Origin: Antrihabitans stalactiti
GTDB lineage: Bacteria > Actinomycetota > Actinomycetes > Mycobacteriales > Mycobacteriaceae
NCBI RefSeq assembly: GCF_012932915.1
Contig: NZ_VCQU01000015.1
Location: 55,858-119,857, forward strand
Direction: 5' to 3'
Length of the DNA: 64,000 nt
The stretch's first letter is position 1. Every line of letters begins with the position of its first letter. The translations under genes and the position numbers were made by a program. Positions 18,473 to 26,494 of this stretch are shown here, piece after piece. The notes below the pieces were generated by a model. It was not told where the DNA came from and did not search any database. It saw nothing but the letters and a program-made list of their open reading frames with translations.

Positions 18473-19374
18473 GCTGCGCCGCGAACCGCCAGTCGAAGCG
18501 GTGTGTCGTCGTCCATCGTGGCGAAGAACCGGCCGAGCATATCTTCGACGTGGCTCATCGATTCCGCACAGAACAGCACCGGCTGGTAGCGGGTGATGTC
18601 GTAGCGCATCGTGCCCATCGCCGCGATGTCGAGCGGCTCGAGGTCGGCGTGGCGGAATTCCTCGATCTCACCGTACGACGACAGCAGTCCGGTGCCGTAT
18701 GCCCGGACCTCGCCGCCCTCGCGCAGCACGCCGAATTCGAGCGTGAACCAGAACACGTTGGACAGAAACTTCAGCGCAGCATCGGTTTCCAGCCGAGTAG
18801 TTGCGGCACCCACGAGCCGATACAGGTCAGCGAAACGTGGGCTGGCGAGCTGGTTCGCATGGCCGATGATCTCGTGCACGGCATCTGGCTCGGGTGTGTA
18901 GAACGGCGCGGAGTGATGGCGGATGTACTGCGTCGAGTGGAACGTGCTGTCGGCGAATGATGCGAAGAAGTCGCGCAGCGGAACGAGACCGGCAGCGGGT
19001 GCGTAGCGGAAACCGGTCAGTGGCGAGAGCGCAGCGCTCACCTCGTCAAGTTGCGGAATGCGGTCGGTCGGCAGGTTCAGGCGCGCGGCGGATTCGAGGA
19101 ATTCGGTGCACGCGTATGTGCGGTGTTTGCGAGCCAATTCGACCGACACGGTGCGCCAGACGTTGTGCTCTTCGTCGGTGTAGTCGACATGCGGAATCGG
19201 ATCGCCCGGTCGATAGGCAAGAGCGAGCGCCGCAATGGCGTTTCGCCGCGTGCGGTAGTCGGGATCGCCGACTCCCGGGTGTTCGCTGGTGAGCTGGACG
19301 GTCACGGCACCGTCTGGCCCCTTGACCACCGGCGAGTAGAGCTGACCTTCTTCGAACATGTTTCCACCGAACAT
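18469..19374 (-). CDS. phhA: Phenylalanine 4-monooxygenase
   Basis: 301 residues. The pterin-dependent enzyme makes tyrosine from phenylalanine and so feeds the convergent hppD-hmgA-fahA operon. Iron ligands are clear: HEIIGHANQLASP (two His, residues about 160-165) and the Glu of FWFTLEFGVLREGGEVRAYGTGLLSS. Bacterial PhhA is usually 260-300 residues, so length is normal. No pterin-4a-carbinolamine dehydratase is adjacent. A tyrosine aminotransferase, needed between phhA and hppD, is also absent from the window. Two inverted repeats lie upstream (19411-19425 and 19453-19472). Confidence 0.95.
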   Translation of the reverse strand: MFGGNMFEEGQLYSPVVKGPDGAVTVQLTSEHPGVGDPDYRTRRNAIAALALAYRPGDPIPHVDYTDEEHNVWRTVSVELARKHRTYACTEFLESAARLNLPTDRIPQLDEVSAALSPLTGFRYAPAAGLVPLRDFFASFADSTFHSTQYIRHHSAPFYTPEPDAVHEIIGHANQLASPRFADLYRLVGAATTRLETDAALKFLSNVFWFTLEFGVLREGGEVRAYGTGLLSSYGEIEEFRHADLEPLDIAAMGTMRYDITRYQPVLFCAESMSHVEDMLGRFFATMDDDTPLRLAVRGAA

Positions 19375-19410
19375 CGGTTCACTGAAGTCGGCAACCGGGC
19401 GACATTGGGC

Positions 19411-19425
19411 TGTACAACCTGTACA
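19411..19425. promoter_or_regulatory. Inverted repeat upstream of phhA
   Basis: TGTAC and GTACA arms separated by 5 bp, centred 44 bp before the phhA start codon; a plausible operator. Which regulator binds is unknown. Confidence 0.45.
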
Positions 19426-19452
19426 GATCGGAGGCGCTCGCTGCGGTCGAGC

Positions 19453-19472
19453 TAGATTCCGAGACTAGAATC
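19453..19472. promoter_or_regulatory. Paired TAGATTC motifs upstream of phhA
   Basis: TAGATTC (19453-19459) and, on the other strand, GATTCTAG (19465-19472) form a 20-bp imperfect palindrome. The same motif lies at the Lrp/AsnC gene start (14824-14832), suggesting a common regulator. Confidence 0.4.
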
Positions 19473-19525
19473 GCGCTCACCCGTTCAGGGGTAATCATCT
19501 AGGGTTTAAGGGCAGCAGCCAAAGG

Positions 19526-19558
19526 ATCGCCCCACCTCTGCCAAAGGTTGGGGGCGAT
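19526..19558 (-). terminator. Possible terminator of the DUF4352-like gene
   Basis: Stem ATCGCCCC / GGGGCGAT with a 17-nt loop, 10 bp past the stop of the minus-strand gene at 19568. There is no strong T-run, so termination is only suggested. Confidence 0.4.
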
Positions 19559-19567
19559 TTCGGCGTT

Positions 19568-20131
19568 TCAAGCCACATTTACCCGCACACCCGGCGAATC
19601 TCCGAACTCGTGGAACTCGACGTAGTCAGGGTCAGCACCGTCTGGAATGTCGAATACCAGCGTCGCCCTCAGCGTGTTGCCTGGGTTGATGTCAGCGCGG
19701 ACGATCAACTGTTCGTTGACGACCAGTTCCGCGGCTGAATCGGCCCCGAACTCGCGACCTGCGGTGTCGTAGAGCCGCTGGTAAGAGCTGCTGAACCGAT
19801 GGGGCTTCGTACCCGTGTTGACGATATCGACGTGTACGAGGACGAACTGTCCTTGCGGCTCGCGGGTGAGCAGCCCTTTTCCGACGGTTTCCGCAGTCTC
19901 AACCTTGGTTACCTCGTATTCGAGGTTCGCCTTTGCGGTCTCGACGTGGGTTACTGCGTCCTCCGAGTTTCCTTTTGCGGCGTTGGACTTTCGGTTGTGG
20001 TCGGCGATCACACCCACTGCGAGTAGGGCGATCAGAACGGCACCAACTGTTAGTGACACCCACTTAGGAATGGTCAACCTGTTAGGCGGTGGAGGCGGCG
20101 GAAACGTCTGCGCCGGGTACTGCTGCGACAT
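19568..20131 (-). CDS. Membrane-anchored DUF4352-like protein
   Basis: 187 residues. A Pro-rich cytoplasmic start (about 18 residues) precedes one membrane segment (WVSLTVGAVLIALLAVGVIA, residues about 25-45), then an extracytoplasmic domain with LTREPQGQFVLVHVDIVNTGTKPHRFSSSYQRLYDTAGREF, the 'G.fv.v.v.v.N.....' pattern of DUF4352 (immunoglobulin-like telomere-factor fold). Such proteins are common in actinomycetes with no known function. ATG 20131 and the GTG directly before it are both possible starts. It stands alone next to a decayed region. Confidence 0.7.
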   Translation of the reverse strand: MSQQYPAQTFPPPPPPNRLTIPKWVSLTVGAVLIALLAVGVIADHNRKSNAAKGNSEDAVTHVETAKANLEYEVTKVETAETVGKGLLTREPQGQFVLVHVDIVNTGTKPHRFSSSYQRLYDTAGREFGADSAAELVVNEQLIVRADINPGNTLRATLVFDIPDGADPDYVEFHEFGDSPGVRVNVA

Positions 20132-20392
20132 CACGTGCCCTTCGCGATCCTCCCCGCCCCGCGTGAAGCATATGCCCGATTCACCTCGGGCCGTTGCGCT
20201 TCAGCCGACGCGGCTTTGACCGAGCCTGCGTGCGCACATTGTCCATACGTGTCTGAACCCCCTTGTTGGAGCCTAATCACCAACTGGTGGGCGCCGGCTG
20301 TCTGCTCCGCCGGCTGTCCGGTGCGGCGATCACCGCAGCCACAGCACAAATTGCTATCTGCAGAGGTAATAGCGTGCGGAAAAGGTCTGTGG

Positions 20393-21145
20393 ATGGCTAA
20401 ACCGTCTGTGGCTGTGGATTGTGGCGGGCGAATTAAGGCGGCGGACGCAAGTTTTGATCCTCGCGCTGAGCGGCGGATCATCCTGACCGCCGTCACGGCC
20501 GGTCTGTCCTATGCGAGCACCGCCGTATTCACGGTCTTGCTCCCGATGATGTGCATGACTCCCGCAATCCTCGGTCTGGACTATGGATTTGGCGTTACGG
20601 CGAAAGGCTTCGCCCAATTCCAGGCGCCGATCGGCGCTGCTGCAGTGGTCGGTGGCCTGATTGTCGGGCTCTGCGTGCCGCGGATCCGCCCGCGTCTGTT
20701 CATGGTCTCCGGCCAATTTCTGCTCGTCCTGGGCGCGGCACTGACAGCCTTGTCACACGACACCAAAGGGCCTTTGATCGCGTTCGCGTTGATCGAGGGG
20801 CTCGGTCTCGGAATGACCTATGCCGCAGTCCCGAACCTCGTGATCTCGGCGGTCCCATCGCAATTGCAGGCCACAACGTCGAGCATCGTCTCTGTATTTC
20901 AGAGCGGCTTGGCAGCGATTCTGCCGGTGATCGTCTTTACCGTGCTGAATTCGCATATCGCAATAGTGTTGCAGGGTAACGCTTTCTACACCAATGATGG
21001 GCTTCGTCTCGGATTCCTCATAGCCGCAGGCGCTGCGCTCGTGGGAGGTTTTGCGGCACTTGCATTGCCGAGGCGTAGCCGCGATCACGAGAGCCCAGCA
21101 CCGATCGCGACTGACCACCGGGGTGACGAGGTCCTGGTCGGATAG
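20393..21145 (+). pseudogene. MFS transporter, C-terminal half only
   Basis: The frame encodes about 250 residues with six membrane segments. It contains ILTAVTAGLSYASTAVFTVLLP, FQAPIGAAAVVGGLIVGLCVPRIRPR, GLGLGMTYAAVPNLVISAVPSQLQATTSSIVSVFQS and a final helix pair, which is the second six-helix bundle of a 12-helix major facilitator. Upstream sequence in the same frame (20135-20392) is Cys/Pro-rich, not membrane-like and not transporter-like. The N-terminal half is therefore missing, and a working transporter is unlikely. The nominal start at ATG 20393 has no clear ribosome site. A GntR remnant follows, so the region looks like a deletion scar. Confidence 0.65.
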
Positions 21146-21234
21146 ATCAACCGCTGTTCGGCTTCGTCGTCGCCCGAGGTCAGGAGACGGTGAAGGCGAG
21201 CAGTTGTGGGCTCGCGAAGGTGCCGCGCCAGTAG

Positions 21235-21360
21235 GGCCATCATCGGATCACCGAGGCGTTGCGGGCGCGAGACGAAGAAGCGGCGCGACGAGCAATGGAG
21301 GAGCATATCGTCGGCACAATCCTGGTGATCCGCGACGAGAGCGTCGTGTCCGAAGTCTGA
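21235..21360 (+). pseudogene. GntR/FCD regulator remnant (C-terminal end)
   Basis: About 40 codons ending in TGA read HHRITEALRARDEEAARRAMEEHI..., which matches the last helices of FCD-domain (FadR-type) GntR regulators. An in-frame TAG (21232-21234) lies immediately upstream, and no HTH domain precedes it, so only a tail survives. Confidence 0.55.
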
Positions 21361-21409
21361 CAGCACGAATTTGCGCGACAGGTATGGTCACCCTCTTGCG
21401 GGCATGGCC

Positions 21410-22036
21410 TCAGTCGTCGAATTCGGTCGCGCCGAGGGCGATGTCCCACTGGCCGAGTCCGTTTCGGGCGAGACCCATGAGGATCAGGCCCATTCCTTCG
21501 AGCCAGTGCGCCATGTCCAGGCCGCCGACGTCCAGCGGGCGCAGACCGAGGCTCTCGATGAACTTCGACACGTATGTCTTGGCTTGCGCATCGTCGCCTG
21601 CGACGAACACATCCAGTGCCCGGTCCGCCTTCAGGACATGAGCGAAGACGGTGTTGAAGGCCTTCACGACACTCGCGCCCGCGGGTGCCACCTTGGCAAC
21701 TTCCTGCGCGACCGAAGTGTCATCGGCGATTGCCAGCCCGTCGGCCGCGGGATTGAACGGGTTGCTGATGTCGACGATGACCTTGCCTGCCAAGGCGTCT
21801 CCGTATTGGGCGACGACGGGAACGACATTGGCGTACAACAGCGCCATGATGACGACGTCCCCGACAGGGACGGCGCCGAATTCGCCTGTCGTGGCGCTGT
21901 CGCCGAGAGTCTTGGCCAGGTCAGCGGCCTTGGACGGGTCGCGGCCGATGACCTCGACGCTGTTGCCACCCGCCACCGCCAGCGTGCCGATGGTGCGGGC
22001 CATGTTCCCCGTGCCGATGATGCTGATGCTGCTCAT
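21410..22036 (-). CDS. NADP oxidoreductase, F420-dependent NADP reductase-like
   Basis: 208 residues with an N-terminal Rossmann motif ISIIGTGNMARTIG and the family block GKVIVDISNPFNPAADGL, plus VVKAFNTVFAHVL. This is the F420-dependent NADP oxidoreductase-like family (NADPH-binding proteins related to Fno), which is frequent in actinomycetes that use F420. True F420 use cannot be shown from sequence alone; other members are NADPH-dependent reductases. ATG 22036 gives the standard N-terminus; an ORF running further upstream is a shadow of the next gene. The next upstream gene (SDR) is in the same direction, 83 bp away, so the two may form an operon repressed by the divergent TetR. Confidence 0.85.
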   Translation of the reverse strand: MSSISIIGTGNMARTIGTLAVAGGNSVEVIGRDPSKAADLAKTLGDSATTGEFGAVPVGDVVIMALLYANVVPVVAQYGDALAGKVIVDISNPFNPAADGLAIADDTSVAQEVAKVAPAGASVVKAFNTVFAHVLKADRALDVFVAGDDAQAKTYVSKFIESLGLRPLDVGGLDMAHWLEGMGLILMGLARNGLGQWDIALGATEFDD

Positions 22037-22119
22037 GAGGGTTCCTGTCTTTGGGTGTCGATCGGAAAAGTTGACCTTCTCGAACTGGTTGAGCCCTGAG
22101 GAGGCGGGGACGCCACCGT

Positions 22120-22854
22120 TCAGATCACTGTGGTGCCGCCGTCGACCACCAGTTCCATGCCATTGACATAGCTCGAATCGTCGGAGGCGAGGAACAACGC
22201 GGCCGACGCAATCTCCTCTGGCCTGCCCATCTCTCGCCGCGGGATAACGGACTCGAACTGCGCCATCGCCTCGGCGTCCATCACCTTCGCCAACATCGGC
22301 GAACCGACCTGACCGGGGGTCAGCACGTTCACTCGAATCTTCCTGTCCCGCAACTCCGAGACCCATACCCGCGCGTAGGCGGGCAGCACGGCCTTGCTTG
22401 CCGCGTACACACTCCAATTGGGGTAGCCCCGCAGCGATGCGTTCGACCCGGTCATGAAGATCGAGCCGCCGTCGTTGAAGAGCGGCAGCGCTTTCTGGAC
22501 CGTGAACAGCGTGCCGCGCGCGTTCACTGAGAAGGCGGTGTCGAAGTCCTCCTCGGTGATCTCGCCGAGCTTGTTCTGCGCGCCCGTCCCGGCGCTTGCC
22601 CACAACACGTCGATCGCGCCCTTTTCCCGCGCGACCGTCTTGAACAGGCGGTTCAGATCGTCGAGGTCGGCGGAATCGCCCTGCACGCCGGTCACATTCG
22701 ACCCGATCAGTTCGACCGCTTCGTCCAGTACGTCCTTCCGCCGGCCTGTGATGAAGACATGAGCACCTTCCTCGACGAACAACTTGGCGCCGGCCAGCGC
22801 CATGCCACTTGTCGCGCCGGTGATCACTGCGACCTTGCCATCGAGCTTTCCCAT
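22120..22854 (-). CDS. Short-chain dehydrogenase/reductase (SDR)
   Basis: 244 residues. The nucleotide motif reads TGATSGMALAGA, slightly off the usual TGxxxGIG, and the catalytic residues are visible as Ser in MTGSNASLRGYPNW and YAASK. The C-terminal block FLASDDSSYVNGMELVVDGG is typical of FabG-like SDRs. Start at ATG 22854; a 30-codon upstream extension crosses the regulatory region and is rejected. It is divergent from a TetR gene with repeated operator-like sequences between, so it is probably the main target of that regulator. Confidence 0.88.
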   Translation of the reverse strand: MGKLDGKVAVITGATSGMALAGAKLFVEEGAHVFITGRRKDVLDEAVELIGSNVTGVQGDSADLDDLNRLFKTVAREKGAIDVLWASAGTGAQNKLGEITEEDFDTAFSVNARGTLFTVQKALPLFNDGGSIFMTGSNASLRGYPNWSVYAASKAVLPAYARVWVSELRDRKIRVNVLTPGQVGSPMLAKVMDAEAMAQFESVIPRREMGRPEEIASAALFLASDDSSYVNGMELVVDGGTTVI

Positions 22855-22884
22855 GACGACTCCATTCGTTTGGCAGTCGATGTT

Positions 22885-22968
22885 ATGTACACCGATCTGC
22901 GTGCTTAACGTAGCCCACAGTTGGAGGGAGCACAACCTATGCACACCGATCGGTACCCAACTGGGCTA
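22885..22968. promoter_or_regulatory. Repeated operator-like sequences between SDR and TetR
   Basis: Two 13-bp direct repeats, ATG(T/C)ACACCGATC, at 22885-22897 and 22939-22951 are spaced 54 bp start to start. An imperfect inverted pair, TAGCCCACAGTTGG (22911-22924) and CCAACTGGGCTA (22957-22968), overlaps them. Either set could bind the TetR protein encoded at 22979. Confidence 0.5.
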
Positions 22969-22978
22969 CTCTTGGTCC

Positions 22979-23671
22979 ATGACGGAGTTGGAGAAGGGGC
23001 CGCGAGGCCTGCGCCGCGGCAGGGGTGCACGAGAGCGCATCCTCGGTGCTTCACGACAATTGTTCCGCGATCAAGGCATCAACAGCACCGGCCTGGACCA
23101 GCTCTGCGCGGTAGCCCAGGTGTCCAAGCGTACGTTTTACCAGCACTTCACCAGCAAGGATGAGCTGATCGCCGAGCATCTACGCCGATTCGATCCCGAC
23201 ATCCTGTCCGAGGTGTTCGATCGCACCGATCTCACACCCCGCGAAAGGCTCCGCGCCCCTTTCGGCATTCAGGCACCGCTGTGCCCGTTCATTGCGGCGG
23301 CCGTCGAACTTCACGACCCAGGCCACCCGGCACGCGTGCACGCCAGCGACTACAAGAAAGCTTTTGCCGCGCGGCTCACCGACACCGCGCGCGAGGCAGG
23401 TGCCGCAAACCCGGAACAGCTCGGCGAACAACTGGCGCTGCTGCTCGACGGCGCCTCCGCCCGCAGCCGAGTGCTCGACGCCGACACCTTCGCCACCGCC
23501 GCCGCCATCGCAGATGTCCTCATCGACAACGCAATTCCCACGGCAGCGGTACCGCCTGCGCAGGCGGGTGACCCGGCCGTTGGTACGGAGCCGCACGCCA
23601 GGTCCGGCGGCGAGTCCAGCCCTACCGTCGTGGATTCCAGCGCGCACGGTGGATCACGAAATACCCGGTGA
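22979..23671 (+). CDS. TetR family regulator
   Basis: 230 residues. The TetR HTH reads RERILGASRQLFRDQGINSTGLDQLCAVAQVSKRTFYQHFTSKDELIAEHL (residues about 17-65). The C-terminal domain ends with a Pro/Ser-rich tail of some 40 residues that may be unstructured. ATG 22979 is followed by a typical basic lead (GLRRGRGARERIL). It is divergent from the SDR/F420-type reductase pair and probably represses them in response to an electrophile or redox cycler (inference). Confidence 0.9.
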   Translation: MTELEKGPRGLRRGRGARERILGASRQLFRDQGINSTGLDQLCAVAQVSKRTFYQHFTSKDELIAEHLRRFDPDILSEVFDRTDLTPRERLRAPFGIQAPLCPFIAAAVELHDPGHPARVHASDYKKAFAARLTDTAREAGAANPEQLGEQLALLLDGASARSRVLDADTFATAAAIADVLIDNAIPTAAVPPAQAGDPAVGTEPHARSGGESSPTVVDSSAHGGSRNTR

Positions 23672-23773
23672 CCCAGAGCGTAACGGAATCGGTACGGGTG
23701 TGGCCGCCACGCCGGCGGAGGTCCGGGTTTCATCCAAAGTAATGCGCCGCTGCTAGAGCGCATCGGAATCTCG

Positions 23774-24175
23774 TTACCCGCGAGGGAGTGTTGGCTGCGC
23801 CGTCGAGGCTTGGCACTTGAGTTCGAGGTTGTTTCCGGCTGGGTCGCGGATGAACACCGCGTAATAGTCCGGTGCGTACTCCGGCCACAGCCGAGGCTCA
23901 TGGAGGATCTCGGAGCCGAGCGCGATGGCGAGCTCGTGGCCACGTCGGACGATCGTCTCATCCTCGACCCTGAGCGCAAGGTGAGTCTGGCGACCACCTA
24001 GATCGGTCGCTAGGGAGAAGAACAGCTGGGCGGGCTCGCCAGGTAGGGCGTACCCGATCAGGGTCGGCGTATCGAAGGTTCGCGTACCTCCGGCCAGGCC
24101 GACGACCTGGTTGTACCAGTCGCCGATTGCGTTCAGGTCGTCGACTTGCAAGACGACGTGGTCGAGCAGAGGCAT
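23774..24175 (-). CDS. VOC/glyoxalase superfamily protein
   Basis: 133 residues with two beta-alpha-beta-beta-beta units: LLDHVVLQVDDLNAIGDWYNQVVGLAGG and HLALRVEDETIVRRG...YAVFIRDPAGNNLELKC. Metal-ligand positions (His5 of LDHVVLQV, Glu of NNLELK, His of THLALRV) are conserved, as in glyoxalase I, fosfomycin-resistance proteins and dioxygenases. GAAGGACTGGAG lies 7 nt before ATG 24175. A decayed monooxygenase tail abuts it upstream, suggesting a former operon. Substrate unknown. Confidence 0.85.
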   Translation of the reverse strand: MPLLDHVVLQVDDLNAIGDWYNQVVGLAGGTRTFDTPTLIGYALPGEPAQLFFSLATDLGGRQTHLALRVEDETIVRRGHELAIALGSEILHEPRLWPEYAPDYYAVFIRDPAGNNLELKCQASTAQPTLPRG

Positions 24176-24205
24176 GGGCTTCTCCAGTCCTTCGGTGGCC
24201 CCGGT

Positions 24206-24290
24206 CTAGAGGGCCTCCCGTAACACCGGGACGACCTCGCTGGCGAAGGTCTAGAGCATCAGGAGGTGGCTGGCGTTGGCGTGAGCCATG
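24206..24290 (-). pseudogene. Possible luciferase-like monooxygenase tail
   Basis: On the minus strand about 28 codons read HANASHLLML, an in-frame TAG, then TFASEVVPVLREAL and TAG, 30 nt before the VOC gene. The pattern resembles the C-terminal helix of LLM-class flavin monooxygenases ('...FA.EVmP.lR'). The piece is short, so identification is tentative. Confidence 0.35.
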
Positions 24291-24467
24291 TTGCGGTACT
24301 TAGGAGTCTGACACGTTTGAGCTTCTGGCGGGATGTGTGTATTGATGGGCGGCCCCGCGATCCGAAGACCGAGGCGGCCCACCACATCTTGTTTCCAGAT
24401 TCTGGGTTCCCAGATCACGGCCGTGTTCAGATCCCGCGTGGAACACGTCCCTCGGCCGAACCCTGTA

Positions 24468-26405
24468 TCAGTTCCCGACGGGCTGGCTCAGGTCGTAGAC
24501 CGTGGTGCCGCCGACCGTCTTGGCGGTGAAGTTGGCCTCGACCCACGCGGTGATTTCAGCGCCACTGCCCGAGTCGCCGCCGGGGCCGCCGCCTCGACCG
24601 CCGCCGTAGAAGTACGAGATTTCGCCGTCGGCGACGTAGGTCTTGAACTGCTCGAGTGTGGGGGAGTTGTCACTGCCAGTGAACCCGCCGATCGCCATGA
24701 TCGAAGCGCCAGTAGACAATTCGAGACCGGATGCCGACATGGAAGTCACAGTGGCTGCTGCCCAACGGGTGTCGGTGTTCTTCAACAGTTCTTGCAATTC
24801 CGAGTTGTCATTGTTCTCACTACTGGGCATTCCGCCGTCGGCCGCGTTGGCGTCAGGCGCACTCATGTCCATACCGCCGGGCGCGCCCATGCCGTTGCCG
24901 GTATTGGGGCCGGAGGACGGAACGGGTCCGGTGTGTGGTGTGGTCGCGGTGTCGATCGCGTACGCGGTCGTTCCGGCCAGGCCGAACAGCAGGCCCGCGA
25001 TAGCGACGGCAGCAGTGAACTTTCCGAGTTGATGTGCGCCGACGATAAGGATGGCGGCGACGATGATCGATCCGATGAGCACGATCCAACGCATCGCCGG
25101 GAACCAGTCGGGGGTCCGGTCGAGCAGAACGAACGCCCAGATCCCGGTCGACGCGGACATGGCGCCGAGGGCGATGCGCGGGAGACGGAATTGCCTGCCC
25201 CGCCACAGCTCGACGACGCAAATTCCGACGACTGCGGCGATAGCCGGTGCGAGCGCCACGGTGTAGTAGGGATGAATTATGCCCTGCATGTAGCTGAAGA
25301 CCACTCCGGTTACGAGAAGCCATCCGCCCCAGAGGATCAGAGCGGCGCGAGTGCGACCCGTGCGAGGTGTGCGCCGAGTGAACCACAGCCCGGCGACGAG
25401 ACCGATCAACGCAGCTGGGAGCAACCAGGAGATCTCGGTGCCCATGGAATCATCGAAGAGCCGCGTGATCCCGGTGCCGCCACCGAAGCCGCCCCCGCCG
25501 CCACCGCCACTCATGTTGCCCGAGCCCCCGAGGACGCGGCCCAGACCGTTGTAGCCGAGCGCGAGCTCGAGCAATGAGTTGTCGGTGGAGCCGCCGATGT
25601 AAGGCCGGGAATCGGCGGGCCACAGACTGACGAGCGCCACGAACCAGCCGCCCGAGATGATCATCGCCGCACAGGCGCCGAGCAATGCCAGGATTCGGCG
25701 GCCGAAGCCGATCGGGGCAGCGACCAGGAACACCAGACCGAGCGCAGGCAGTACCAGGAATGCCTGCATCATCTTGGTCAGGAAGCCGAACCCGATGGCG
25801 ACGCCCGCCAACGCGAGCCAACGCGCGCTTCCGCTCTCTGTCGCCCGGACGGTGCAATATGCGGCCACGACGAGCAGCAACACCAGCAGGGCATCTGGGT
25901 TGTTGAACTTGAACATCAATGCTGCGACGGGAGTCATGGCCAACGCGACTCCGGCGAGCAGACCCGCAGCAGGTCCGCTCCATCGCCGGACGGCGGCATA
26001 TACGAGACCCACCGAACCGACGCCCATCAGTGCCTGGGGGAGCAGCATCGAGAACGAGCTGAAGCCGAGGAGCCGGCCGGACAGGCCCATCACCCACAGT
26101 GACGCTGGCGGTTTGTCGACTGTGATGGCGTTGCCCGCGTCGAGCGATCCGAAGAGCAGTGCCTTCCAACTCTGTGTGCCGGCTTGCACTGCGGCGGCAT
26201 AGAAATCGTTGGCCCACCCCGAGGCGCTCAGGCCCCAGAAGTAAAGAACGGCAGTCAATGCGAGCAGTGCGTAGAGACCTGGCCGGGCCCACCGCGGCTG
26301 ATCCGCCGGCCCCACCAACAGCTCGCGCACCCGCGACGGCGGGTGCACCGCATCCTCGGGCCCGCCGTATGGTTCAGGCCGCAACGGCGCCTCAGTTGTC
26401 GTCAT
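24468..26405 (-). CDS. GT39-family membrane glycosyltransferase (copy 1)
   Basis: 645 residues, about 12 membrane segments followed by an extracytoplasmic C-terminal domain. Signature blocks are ASGWANDFYAAAVQAGTQSWKA, FGSLDAGNAITVDKPPASLWVMGLSGRLLGF and YMQGIIHPYYTVALAPAIAA, as in the dolichyl-phosphate-mannose/ArnT-like family that moves sugars from polyprenyl phosphate donors to exported acceptors. A Gly-rich loop (residues about 295-310) and a Gly/Met/Asp-rich stretch near 510 flank the soluble domain, which has a WAAATVTSMSASGLELSTGASIMAIGGFTGSDNSPTL block shared with the next gene. It lies 89 bp downstream of its paralogue. The acceptor is unknown. Confidence 0.88.
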   Translation of the reverse strand: MTTTEAPLRPEPYGGPEDAVHPPSRVRELLVGPADQPRWARPGLYALLALTAVLYFWGLSASGWANDFYAAAVQAGTQSWKALLFGSLDAGNAITVDKPPASLWVMGLSGRLLGFSSFSMLLPQALMGVGSVGLVYAAVRRWSGPAAGLLAGVALAMTPVAALMFKFNNPDALLVLLLVVAAYCTVRATESGSARWLALAGVAIGFGFLTKMMQAFLVLPALGLVFLVAAPIGFGRRILALLGACAAMIISGGWFVALVSLWPADSRPYIGGSTDNSLLELALGYNGLGRVLGGSGNMSGGGGGGGFGGGTGITRLFDDSMGTEISWLLPAALIGLVAGLWFTRRTPRTGRTRAALILWGGWLLVTGVVFSYMQGIIHPYYTVALAPAIAAVVGICVVELWRGRQFRLPRIALGAMSASTGIWAFVLLDRTPDWFPAMRWIVLIGSIIVAAILIVGAHQLGKFTAAVAIAGLLFGLAGTTAYAIDTATTPHTGPVPSSGPNTGNGMGAPGGMDMSAPDANAADGGMPSSENNDNSELQELLKNTDTRWAAATVTSMSASGLELSTGASIMAIGGFTGSDNSPTLEQFKTYVADGEISYFYGGGRGGGPGGDSGSGAEITAWVEANFTAKTVGGTTVYDLSQPVGN

Positions 26406-26494
26406 GTCGAATCCTCTCGTAGTCGGGTGAACTCATGCCGCGCGTGCGCGCGGACCTTGTTGGGAAGTTGGGTTGTCTTGGCGCGTCGTGCTAT

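Noticed and set aside
24333..25577. A 414-codon plus-strand ORF opposite the first GT39 gene
   Set aside because: Antisense shadow of a membrane protein; no ribosome site and no recognisable domain.
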